This document shows positions 33,801-45,400 of a stretch of 64,000 nt of DNA, one piece after another. Numbering within the stretch: position 1 is the stretch's first letter; the number at the start of each line of letters is the position of its first letter. Both the position numbers and the translations under genes were made by a program. The notes beneath the pieces were generated by a model. The model searched no databases, had not been told where the DNA came from, and saw only the letters and a list, made by a program, of their open reading frames with translations. The stretch covers positions 496,001 through 560,000 of the forward strand of contig JANFAH010000038.1 of the NCBI GenBank assembly GCA_024663395.1, in the 5' to 3' direction. This stretch comes from Pisolithus tinctorius (Eukaryota; Basidiomycota; Agaricomycetes; Boletales; Pisolithaceae).

Positions 33801-34727
33801 ATGGATTTGATATCTTACTGGGTACGAGGTTCCCTGTGCCTTCCCAGGTCCCTACCCTTATAATTTATTTCGGTACCCCACAGATGTCCTGCTAGTGAAC
33901 CAGACCTCGAATACGCTTCAAAATCTTTGTTTGGACTTTGCGACATTGGGGGATCTCAAGCTTGTGGAACGCCCTACTGTATACACCATTGCCCCCCATG
34001 GCTTCCAGAGTATTAAAGCTACGATCAAGGTATGCCCGTTCCCCGCAATATCTTGATTATGACTTGAGTATTCGTTAGGTGTCGTCTACTGAAACCGGTG
34101 TCATATTCGGAAGCATATTGTGGGACGGGCCTAATCTCACCGAGTGTTGTGTGATATTGAACGACATACACATTGATATAATGGACTACATCAAGCCCGC
34201 GTATTGCAGTGAGACTCAAGTACGTGCCTACCTTTATCGCTCCGTAATATGTCTGGTAAACAGCAGATTGCAATAGTTCCGCAGTATGTGGACGGAATTC
34301 GAGTGGGAGAATAGAGTCAACGTGTCTACGAAAATGACGTAAGTCCTATCTCACTTCTTTTTTGTTCGCATCGCGCTTTAACGTGGAGTCTACTTGTCAG
34401 TGACACGCGGGAGTATCTGAAGCATGTGATGAAATCGACCAACATGTCTTGTTTGACGCCAGAAGGTGCTATGTCTGGTGACTGCGACTTCCTTTCTGCC
34501 AACATGTACGCGCGGAGTCTTTTCGGTAAGCATGCCCGCCATAATTCTTCGTTTCTGGTTCTGATATATGGATGTCTCTCCACACACGCACAGGCGAAGA
34601 TGCGCTGGCGAACCTGAGCATCGAGAAGACTGAGACAGATGCGATTGTCGGACATGTTCGCATTCGCAGCAAAACACAAGGCATTGCACTATCGCTCGGC
34701 GACCGTATCACGATGTGTACGTACTAG
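30820..34727 (+). CDS. SEC26: Coatomer subunit beta (beta-COP, Sec26)
   Basis: Nineteen exons from the ATG at 30820 to the TAG at 34725 sum to 2835 nt, or 944 residues, the usual beta-COP length. The protein is a core subunit of the COPI coat that buds Golgi-to-ER vesicles. It has an N-terminal adaptin-type HEAT solenoid ([20 protein letters not shown] near residue 70, [12 protein letters not shown] near 200, [10 protein letters not shown]), a coatomer beta C-terminal region ([20 protein letters not shown]) and an appendage domain ([37 protein letters not shown]). Introns 1 (30979-31043) and 9 (32970-33023) use GCAAGT donors. The last codons, RITMCTY, differ from the usual RITLAQK-type ending, so the 3' end may involve another intron. 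Confidence 0.97.
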
Positions 34728-36740
34728 AACCTTCCCAGGTGGTGTTTGGGCTCATGATTCCACCCATTGGCAGCACAAAGGGATACCAAACCTCCGCTAT
34801 AGGGAACAACAGGTATTGCAAGCGTCGTACTTGCACGAGATGATACATATATGTCCTTTGGCTTTTGGATTGAATCATATATTTTTTTGCCTCGGATCCC
34901 GTCTCCCCCCCTCTACGGCAAACACATCATCAAAAAAACCACACTGTCGAGTTATTCGAGTCTTGTTATTGGAGCTTTGGTCCAGAACTTGGGCCTATCA
35001 GCTCAGCACGCAGCCCCAGAATCCCCCCATGATCCGAGGGTATGGATATCACCTCGTGAACATGGAACCAGTCCACCAGTTAAGTTATTAAGTTTATAGA
35101 AATGGGTGGTCATAGCCATTCCACTTCTAGCTCGGATGTAGAGTCGGAAGTATGTAGAAGGATAGGTTCTTGCACGATCCAACACCTATTGTGACTGTCA
35201 AGGTTGCGATACGAGACAGGCCCGACATAACGTATGGTACTTAGTCTGTCAATGGAGGCCATTCGTAGAAGGTCGGGCGGAACAGCAACCTAAATAAGAC
35301 TAGATGGAAGCTGCCGAGTCGGCGAATGCTCGCCATATGCCTCCATATTGAATGTTACGAAACATTACGCAACCGAACATCCGAAGAAGCATCAGGCTCT
35401 TGAAGTTATTCTACAAGACTTGATTGTCAAAGCCACGATACTGACCAACTAAAATAGAAAAGCAGAAACGAAAGAAAAGGCGAAGATCTAGTCGTATTAT
35501 CTACCCCTGCCTGCAAGATTGCAGTGTTCAACACACGTTTGAAAGAGCAAGCGCTAAACAGCTCTGCGAATTAATCAAACAGACCTTTCGCCCATCATCG
35601 GCCAGGGCCAAAGGCAGAGTTCCTGGCTGTCTTTCCCGCGGCGCAATGTAGCGTTGGATCCAAGCCTAGACTGTCCGATCCGGATGTGGATGCCGGAGTG
35701 TACAAGAATGATGGCACACCGAGTCGGCTTAAGAAGTCTGGAAGTGCGCCACAGGAAAGTCCCTTTCAAACATCGCAACATGCACCTTTCTGTATATATG
35801 AGCTCGAGATGATGCTGACAGAATACGGGACGTTAACTGCTAGATGAGAAGAGTAAGAGGTTGTGCACAATCGCTGAAATAACTTGTTGTTCAACGATGG
35901 CTCGCACGGCCAAACTTTTGATATGTCAAGAGTTGATCAGTGGTTCATATAATGAAGGGAACCCGACCAAAACAGATGCCAGCTGTTACTGTGATGACTC
36001 GCTTCCGTTCATGCAGCAGAACGAGATACAGTAATATATGAAGGTTCAACTTCTGGCCACCATTTCAAAGCAGAAACGGAGCGGAAAACGTTAGCTAAGC
36101 GATGAAACACTTATAAACACCGCCAGCTGGTACAGGATGTCGGTTGACATCTTCGATTAAATATGATCTTGACAGGCTTGGCTAAATGCTTCCATAACTG
36201 CTGAATGCGATCTGTCAAACACAATTGAAGAGAGGGGCAAGACTTCTGGCGTTGAATACAGGAATCTGATTGGCACTCGTTCAAGTTTGCCTAATCTGCT
36301 CCAACAACGAGCAGAGTACCCAGCTTGGAAGTGATCATGTGAGCCCCTGCTTTGACAATGACGGATGTCGACTCAGGCTTAGCTTTGGTGTTTGCTGTGT
36401 ACTTAATACATTCACGGCAGGTCCATCGATTTTTTTGATAGGCTCGAGAGGATTATCAAACCCGCGCCAGGTCGTCTTACCACACCACACCCGGGGGGGG
36501 GGGTTCTGGAGTCGTACTTGATGTAATTTCCAGAAGGTATGTCAGTTACTTACGGTATCTGGGCGCTCGGGAGCTGTTCCGACCACCCTCGTGGTGGGCG
36601 GAGGCTAGCGGAGGTCGTAGTTTTTTGTTTGGAATAAGGATCGCCCGTTCCATGCTACCTCCTGCTATCTCGGGGCATACGATCATATAGAATCATTCTC
36701 GCCCTGTCAACCTGTCGAGCTGGCCATAATAATAAAGCCA
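34728..36740. other. Intergenic, no supported gene
   Basis: About 2 kb without a frame that resembles a known family or shows fungal splice structure. A plus-strand frame at 34851-35099 is a short open stretch only. A run of ten G lies near 36492. A TATA-like AATATAAAAG at about 36742 belongs to the next gene. Confidence 0.5.
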
Positions 36741-36750
36741 TAATATAAAA
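36741..36750 (+). promoter_or_regulatory. TATA box
   Basis: The sequence AATATAAAAGG precedes the DUF6534-type gene by about 200 nt and fits a TATA element for it. There is no further support. Confidence 0.35.
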
Positions 36751-36956
36751 GGTGCTCGAAGTTCTTCATCCTCCCCTTTGCCGAGGTTCCATACATAACG
36801 ACATCTTGCGAGCCTGTCGATTGTCGGCGGTCCCGATCTCGTGTCAACAACGGACACAAATAACATACAAAAACCCGAGACTGCTTCTGGGATCCGCTAG
36901 TGACCTTCCGTGTTCACGTCCCCTCCTTTGCAATTTTTACTTTTCCACTCCCCCAA

Positions 36957-39037
36957 TGACAGTTCCAGGCGACAGTCACCACCGTCGCAACAACGTACGG
37001 TGCAATCCTGTTGGGTACTTGCTTCGGATGCGCGTATGTTGCCATTTGGTCTCATCGAATGACTTGTCCTCACCTCTCAAAGCCTCACCGGGCTCGGTGT
37101 TCGTGCAATGCGTTTTGTATTACAAGCTCTACCCTGGTGATTATGCATGGACAAAATTCCTGGTGCGTCATTTCTAGCACCATGACCAAGGAGGTCTGAC
37201 TTGATGTGTGCTGCGGACCTAGGTCTTCCTTGTCTGGTATGCAGCGACATGAGGGTCGTGCTTTGAAGCTGATACACCGCAGGGCAGCTCGACTTGACGC
37301 ACACGATACTAATTGTTGTCACGGCCTGGCAATCGGTCATTACAGGCTTCGATAAACCCGAGGACATGGATCTTATACCTCCGTAAGTGAAGAATCTATA
37401 CGTGTCAGACGATTGTTTTAACGACCAATATCACATGAAGCGCGCTAGGGGTAGGCGCATTATTAGGAACAGGACTACGAACTTTCTGATGAACATCTCT
37501 TCTAGCTCTCCGTAGCTGTCACTGCCTGCCGTCACGTTCCTTGTTCATTGGTTAGTTGCTGCCTGTATCTCTGGTAACGGTGCTCACCGGATACCACCAG
37601 CTTCTTCGCTAACAGAATTCGGAAACGTATGTCCCTTCTCAGTCGGAACTTCATTTGCTCATTGGCCTGCAGTGATGAAGAAGTGGTACATTGCTGTTCC
37701 AGTTGTTCGTGTTTAACAATTTCTGGCTAGTACACTTGCTTGATTACGGATCTCATAGGTTATCCTTGCTTTCTGTCGACTGCGTAAGTTCTCTCAAATT
37801 CGTGATTGTACCAGTCACTAAACGGACGCTTTACAGTTGCCGCCTGCTGTAAGTAGTCCACTTATGAACCGACGTACAAATCTGACTCTGTAAACCAAGG
37901 CTCAACCTCTGAGATGTGAGTCTGTAATCTCCTACTTGTCCCCCATTGCATCATTGACAATATGTAGCATCCGTCTCAAACATTACTCCTTATTCATCCG
38001 CCCGTATCCAGCTGTACGCCTGTCGCCCCTTTCCATTCTACCACAGGTGTGCTGAGTTGTTATCTAGTGGATTTTCACCGTTGGTGTCACCTTGTCTGCG
38101 TCTGTCGAAATCATCATTACCACAACCATGATCATCTTCCTTGGAAGCAGGAAGACTGGATTCGCGAAGTAGGTCGATACTCTTTTCTGTATGATGAAAT
38201 TGACGTATTCCATGCAGCATGAACCATATCATCAATTCCTTGATTTTGTATACCCTGGAAACCGGTTCAGTTACATCGTAAGATTACTTCCAATCTTGTA
38301 GCAAACCCAGTTTGGTTCACCGATGGCATAGTATTGTAACCGTTGCTTCTTTGATTTGTGTAAGCCCTTCAGTAGCTTCCACTGGTTACCACGTGACATG
38401 GCTGCAGTGGCTCATCATGCGACACAATTTGATTTTCCTCGGCATGCATTTTGCAATTGCTAAACGTGTGTTCTCTGTATTTTCTCTCGTCGGAAACTTA
38501 CTCCTACCAATTACAGTATACGCAAACTCCCTTCTCGCCACGTTTGTTGATATTTTCCTTTGACAGATTAGAATGTCTGATAGCCTATTTTACAGGTTAA
38601 ACACTCGCAAGCGTCTGCGTGTAGATCGTATGTATTCGAGTGAGCGTGATCAGACTGGCGGCCTCGCTGCTGGTCTACCCTACAGTGGTGTCAATAAGAG
38701 CCACGTTTCGGTGCGTGTCCTCATGTTTTGACTTCTTTGTGGAAATGTTGACTTGTTCCGTAGCAACGTATACTTGGACCTACCACTACCCAGAAGAGTG
38801 TAAGTACCAAACAGGAGTTTCTGCCCTCATGTTGATGAAGAGTTGCCTCACGACTAGATGCAGCTTAATGTGAACGTTGAAACAACGGTCGTGTCCAAGA
38901 TCGACGAAGGCTTCAATGACTTCGATCACGATATCGAAGATCAACGTGATAGCCTGACCGAGTTTGAGAAAGATGAGCACAAATTAGGGGAACTCCGAGA
39001 CAGTTCTGAGAAAGAACCGAATGTCCATTTTCCTTGA
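36957..39037 (+). CDS. DUF6534-type multi-pass membrane protein, possibly slightly damaged
   Basis: A gene with about 15 short exons can be followed from TTYGAILLGTCFG (about 36980) through YYKLYPGDYAWTKFL, HTILIVVTAW, FFANRIRK, KKWYIAVPV and IRLKHYSLFIRPYP to VTLSASVEIIITTTMIIFLG and NLIFLGMHFAIAK. It then reaches the family hallmark YANSLLATLNTRKRLR (about 38520-38615). An acidic C-terminal tail ends at the TGA at 39035. These are seven-helix fungal membrane proteins of unknown function, usually about 300-350 residues. From about 37880 on, every junction keeps phase. Near 37528 one extra C appears to shift the frame, and the joint near 37260 and the first exon are unresolved. It may therefore be a young pseudogene. 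Confidence 0.65.
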
Positions 39038-40218
39038 TCATTGAGCATGGCCTTTGCTCGTCACACTCAGCAAGGACACGACATCATGTCTCTTATGCAC
39101 GTCTCCGGCTGCTGTCGTTATAGTTGCCTATTCTCAGGCAACTACCATTCGGCTTCGGGGATTTGACTTGGTGACAATTATCTACATTGTACAATACCGG
39201 TATCTTCATCTTCGCAGTCACGCCATTTATCTTACATTCGCAGTTTCTGCCTTTACACCCACACTCCTTAGCGCTCTTGTCTCCCTCACTATTCTTGTTA
39301 TCTACCTCCCTTCGAATTTATCACGTAGCATCTTGCATCTCTTATGCGAAGGAGGTTACTTCGAGTTTCATTTTCCTCCTGGGAGCACATATGTACCGTT
39401 CGGTCGATGCGTAGCAACAGTCACTGTTGTTTGATGAATCACCAAGGTGTGGACGCCGAAATGGCATGAGTACCCAAAAAGATGGACTCCTCGTCGCTTG
39501 GCGATATTGCACCATTGTTCCCACCGTTATCTTGGAGGAGCCATTCGCTAGCCAGTCTGCGTGCACTGCCTACCAAAGGCACCAGCAAAGATAAGACCCC
39601 AAGCAGTGCAGCCTGGTGCCTATATTAGAACCGGAAGCTAGCGTGAAAGGTGATTGGGCTCTCAATCTTCGTGGTACCAAATAGAAGTGCCAGCAGTAGA
39701 TGGGCCTTGGTTAGGCCATTCTGACTGTGATTCGTAATTCCCCCTCCTCCGGTGACAAGTCGGCGTTGGGGCTTGACGAGTGCCGCCCAAGTAATAGCTT
39801 ACATCAGTAAGCGAATATGTGGTTTAAACCTGTTACTGACTGGTCGTGACCGTGATTCCACCATTCCCTGTCTCCCTGATAGTAGAGTAAAGGTTTTGTA
39901 AGTCGGATGGCCGGCGAGGACATTCTTATCGCATGGCGGCGGGGTCATGACCCTGGATCGCGGTACACGTATGTCATGATGTCATCGAAACTACAAATTG
40001 TCGATAACTATCGCCCTATAATTGGGGGTAGCCATGATCGGTCGAGGATGCCGCATTTGCTTAGCAAGTGTCAAATTACGTATAATACACGTAACCTCCA
40101 CCGACAATGGTGAGATATAAGCGGCCGAACCCAAGCAGGTATCGGGCTGATAATATCAAGCACTCGTCACCATCACACACAACTGATCTTCAAGTTCCCT
40201 CGCGCTGAGTCTTGTGCT
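39038..40218. other. Intergenic, no supported gene
   Basis: The plus-strand frame 39054-39434 has one hydrophobic stretch (about 39225-39310) that could span a membrane, but no family resemblance, no clear splice sites and no homologous context. The rest, including the 200 bp before the aldo-keto reductase, holds nothing I can support. Confidence 0.4.
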
Positions 40219-41799
40219 ATGTCCGACGCGCAGGTTACTTTTGATCCCAAGAATATGCCTTTCCGCCGTTTGGGTCCCAGTGGTTTACGGGTACCGCTGT
40301 TCTCCCTTGGTAGCTGTGAGTCAGCCGCGCTAAAAACCAATTCAACCGGGCACCCATCAAACGATCCTCACCACAGGGTTAACTCTTGGAGGGACTGTCG
40401 TCGGTGACCCCGTTAAAGTAGGCAGCCCTAGAGTCTGGAGCATTTTGATGGATGCTAACAAATTTAATGTCTATAGGAAATTATTAAAGTTGCTTTCGAG
40501 AACGGCATCAATATGTTTGATACCGCGGAGGGCTATGCCAAAGGTCGCTCGGAGATAGAAATGTCCGTCCGAGTCTCTTCTCTCCAAGAGAAACACACTA
40601 ACTTCTTCCCAGGGGACGCGTGATCAGGGAACTTGGATATCGCCGGAGTGATCTAGTTATTACCACCAAGTTGTTCTTTGGTACTCGGCCAGGTCCTAAC
40701 GACACTGGTTTATCAAGAAAGCAGTCAGTGGTGGTCCATTACGTTTGATGATTATATGGCGTTCACGGTTTTGTAGTATCATCGAGGGTACACAAGAGTC
40801 CATTGCGCGTCTAGGACTTGATTATGTCGACGTTATATTTGCGCACAGACCAGATTATTCCAGTCCGTGTCAGTATTGGGTTGTCAGAAAAGTCGCTAAC
40901 GTGATTCGGTAGCACCCATGGAAGAGATTGTTCGTGCATTCAACTATGTAATTGAAAAGGGTTGGGTGCGCAGTTCTGCCATCTACAGTTGAGGATGTCT
41001 CATCCTATTCGGTAGGCTTTCTACTGGGCAACATCAGAGTGGTCTGCTCGGGACATAGAGGAAGCTTACCGTCAGCCTTGTTTAGTATGCAGGGGAACAG
41101 TGTTGACGATGCTTTTGTAGACGTCGCAGACAAGCTCAACCTCATCGGGCCAATTGCTGAACAATGCCAGCACCAGTACGTTCACAACTTTGCTTCGTGG
41201 TTGTGATGTCATCCTTTGAGCCCACTATTAGTATGCTGCACCGTGAGCGTCCAGAAAAAGAATACGCCCCACTCTATAAAAAGTATGCCATCAGTACCAC
41301 TGTTTGGTCAGCGCTGGCCAGTGGCTTGCTCACCGGGAAGGTACCCTATACTCCATTGCACTGTGTTCTCAAACCAACCTGCAGGCTTTTAGTACAACAA
41401 TGGCGTCCCAGAGAAATCTCGTCTTGCTACCCACCCTGATTTCTTCAAGGAAACCATCAAGAATCTGGATGGAGAGGAAGGTCGGGAGAAGATCCGGAAG
41501 ATTCAGGAACTCACCAAGCTAGCCGAGACAGGTGCGTGTTGAATGAAGGAAAGGTACTTGGAGAACCTGATATTTTTGAACTGCCAGATCTTGGATGCAG
41601 TATGACTCAGCTGGCGCTAGCTTGGGTGGCTAGAAACCCCAACACTAGCACTGTTATTCTTGGCGCTTCCAAACCAGAGCAGGTCGTCGAAAACTTGAAG
41701 GCGTTGGAGGTAATTCCTAAGCTTACGCCTGAAATCCTGGATAAAATCGAGGACATTTTGAAGAATAAGCCGGCTCCGATTGTACGTTTTTTTCCGTGA
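40219..41799 (+). CDS. Aldo-keto reductase, voltage-gated K+ channel beta-subunit type
   Basis: Eleven exons (40219-40315, 40377-40417, 40477-40562, 40613-40723, 40777-40862, 40913-40965, 41016-41070, 41121-41175, 41232-41340, 41393-41531, 41588-41799) sum to 1044 nt, or 347 residues. The fold is a TIM barrel that reduces aldehydes and ketones with NADPH. The catalytic tetrad is intact: Asp61 and Tyr66 in [13 protein letters not shown], Lys94 in ITTKLFFG and His125 in FAHRPD. The C-terminal NADPH site is [30 protein letters not shown] and [18 protein letters not shown] place it in the Kv-beta subgroup. No channel gene is nearby, so it is probably a free-standing enzyme. Confidence 0.95.
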
Positions 41800-42474
41800 A
41801 GACAGACCAGTGAGGTCGGCTGATCATGTCCTGTTACTAGCCCTCGTTCGGTCGCCCATCGCTGGATAGGTTTGGTCGCACTTAAACCAGTGGGAGTCCT
41901 TCCAGGGTGTGAAGGGATTAGCTGCCCTTGTCAAGTCATCATTGCAGCGTAGTACTGCATGTTTAATACTTCTACTTATATTAGGCTGTGATTCGCATGT
42001 GGTACCACGCTGGTTGCGAGAACGCTCACTCGCCGCAGAGATCGTGGCAGCGAGGATAGGGTACCGGTACTTACCTGGGAAAAGGGGCACAAAAGCACGT
42101 CACAAAATCTCAGCCGAAGGACGATACGCCGGAGGACTCTGACCTGAGTTTGCGGAAGTGAGTACCCGCTCCCTACTTACGGGAGGTGGTACCGGACATG
42201 CCAATTGATCGTTGATGAGACGATTCGAGTAGGTTTGAGTACATGCTTGTAGTAGCAAGTGGCGCTGGCAACGGCAGTAACTTACGTATTTGGCTGTGGG
42301 AGAACAAGGACCATGACGACCTCGCGGCAGAGGCGGTGGCGACAGCATCCTCTTGTTCTGTCCAAAGTTCTGGCTCTTGTTATTATTTAACCACTGCGCA
42401 GAGTGTCGCGGATTTCCCCAAACCAGCTGCGCTGAGTGTGAGCGCTGCAAAGTTTACCACCATACACGGGGACA
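41800..42474. other. Intergenic
   Basis: About 675 bp between the aldo-keto reductase stop and the start of the giant gene. Short frames here have no recognisable product. It presumably holds the terminator of the first gene and the promoter of the second, but I see no clear TATA box. Confidence 0.4.
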
Positions 42475-45400
42475 TATGGCTCCCGCCGTAAACGGAGATA
42501 CATCCGGAGGTCAAACGCTCGGAAAAGTCAACGTGAACGATCGGGCTTTAGTGGATAAGGTACTCGCAAGATACCCAAGAGAGTTTACAGGCAAGTTGCG
42601 GAACCCCCTCATCCGGGTTCGACAGTAACCTCAGGTTGGCTCACACGAACCTCGCTCAGTATTTCGAGAACTGATACAGAACGCCGACGATGCTCAAGCT
42701 GAAGAAGTGCAGATCGAGTTTCAAACTGAGCAGTACATCACGGCTGTTGGGGGAACGGGTCATGTCGATGACTTGAATACGATCCAGGTGGGGTCCCAGA
42801 TACAGGAGAGTAGTCTAAGAGGTGTCGAGTTGGCCAGGTGGGTGCTGAGAAATGATGGAGATCCTTTTACCGTCAAAGACTGGGAGCGCATTACAAATAT
42901 CGGTGCGCCCCGTCCTCGCTATGTCATCAGCAAAACTCTGGTGCTCATGTCTCTTAGCGGATGGTAACCCCGATGAGCGCAAGATTGGTGCCTTCGGTGT
43001 GGGTACGTGACCAACTTCGTTCCATTTGAGTTGCGAGAAAGGACGTGATGCTTGTCAGGGTTCTTCAGTGTTTTTAGCGTCACCGATAGTCCTGTCATAA
43101 TCTCAGGTGGTGAGTTAAACTATTTATTACCAGTGAGGGCGTGGCTGATAAAATATTTGTTTAGGCATTCGAAAGAGAATGTTCTATGAGAACAACGAGG
43201 TAATACCGTTAATCAGCTGGGGTGCAGGTGTCCTAATGACAATAACCAGCTTCTCGTGGAGTCCAGATCATATGTTAACAGGGACTCTAAGGACTGGACC
43301 ACTTTCGAGATGGATCTTAAACCAGAGGCAGACTTAACCATGCCAAAGCCATTTGACTTATCGCGCTTTATCAGCACAGCAGTGACGTTTCTGGTGAAAG
43401 TGAAGAATGTCACCGTGTCGTTTAATGGTTCTGTCCTGTCAAGAATCACCAAGTCTCGAACAGAACCCACGAAAATAGAAATACCACAAGGTTTGAAGAC
43501 CACGAGCCCCTCCAATGTGTTCGAGGTCACGTCCGTAAAGGCTTTTGGTGTGTTGACATTCGGCTAACTGTAACCCACTGACACCTTTCTTCAGATCAAC
43601 AGGTGACGGTAAACATTAGCGGCCAGGCTTACGGCGCGGGATCAAACATCCGTTCTTCTCGCAAGAAAGGCAAACCACATGTCGATCCAGTGTCAAAGTC
43701 AGGTTTTTTCTTTGGGAAGAAGAGTTCAGAATCGAACGGCAACCACCTTCTCCAAGAGACTTCTGCAAAGGATTTCTCCCTTGGCTATAAGGTGTATTCC
43801 GCAGAAGTCTGCACTAGGCCCTCTCATAGAATGGCAAGAGGAATTGAAGAGGCAACAAAGAAGAAACCTCCCAAGACCTTCTTGTTTGAAGCTGTGCACG
43901 TACGTTGTCTCTGCTTGTCTGCTTGCATCCCTCAGAGAGGCATTTCAGTTCACATTGAGTGAATACGAGAGCGTGCAGCGTGAGCATGATCACATGCGTG
44001 GTCTTAACAGTGTTTTCATGGGGCCACAGGGACTTCTCAGCGAACGCGATGGGTGAGTGGCGCCGAGCTTCTTTAGTGTCAATGAGTGATGTGATGTAAA
44101 ACTACTTTTTCTCAGTGAGCCCGATGCAAAATTATTCATCGTAAGTGCTTCGTGTGCACTCAGGTCCAGAGTCTGATAGCCTGTAAGGGTCAAACTACGA
44201 CCGAAACTACCGGAATCGCAGTACATCTCTCCAGTCGGTTTATCCCCACTGTAGAGCGAGGGTCGATTGATTTAGCGTGCGTCCGTATCTAGGGTCATGA
44301 TATGCAGTCTCACCTGTTTGCAAATAGGAATGGCCAAGTACGAGGTACGTTGTCTCTTCCCCTTCGTCTCTTCCTTTGATTTTTAATGGGGCCTGCAGAA
44401 TGGAATGAGGAATTGTTGTACATTGGCGGCTTCATGGCTCGCCTGATCTATGAGCGAGGTATGAGTGTTATCCGACACGAATGGTCGTCCCGACCCGATC
44501 GAGCACGAAAGGAGGGACTATTTCTCATGAAATCATTCGCGTTCCGGTCATCTTCGGATTCCAATGTGGCAGGCCTTCTTCAGAAGGCTTTTTTCGACTG
44601 CACGCCGAACTTGCCGTTCCCTATCGTCTCCAATCTTGGTATCCGAGACTCAAAAGACGTCCGAAAACCAGATGAAACGTTCGCTACGTTCATGAAGCAA
44701 CGGCCCGTCCTTGACCTGGTTCCAGAAACCGAAAGTATGATTGCAACGCTTCCTAAGTGGTACAGAGTTAGCGACTACACGTTCCGTGACATCGTGGATG
44801 AGCTAAACCAGCGGGTATTCATGGAGGAAGACATGGTTGCCTTCATCACGTGGTGGGTTAAAACTTGTCTTGCTAGGTGGGGAGATGATATCGCGGATGG
44901 CGGGGAGGAGGTCAAGAAGCAATTTAACCAGGCCTCTAAGAGGTTCCGGCCTGCTCAGCGGAAATCCGAGCATGATGTCACACTGCTAAATAATATCCGG
45001 AAATTCGTGGACGGTAAAGGATGGGGTTCATATATACGTGTTGAGGACCCTCTCCCTCCTGACACCATACCCATCTCCTTTACTAGCCGACTGAACGCCC
45101 TGGCAGTACGAACTGTCCTTGGATGGGAAGAGCTGACCATTGTCGATTGGGTTCAGCACGTTGTTGGCCCCAGGCTGAATCCTGATTATAAACGGGTGCT
45201 AGAAATATTGCAGTCACTGTGGCCATCTTTGAAACTTCCTGAAAAAGAGCAAATTATCTCCCTATTGCAGAACGTGGATTGTATTCTTACCTCACATGGT
45301 TTGAAAAAGCCCAGCGAAGCTTACTTTCCGGAGGCAGACCTGTTTGGTGACCTTCCTGTCATTCGCCCCTCTGACTTCAACGAACAAATGCTGCAAGAGT

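Noticed and set aside
36485..36505. Run of ten G as a functional signal
   Set aside because: It is a simple homopolymer in intergenic DNA with nothing around it to suggest a role, and it may even be a sequencing artefact.
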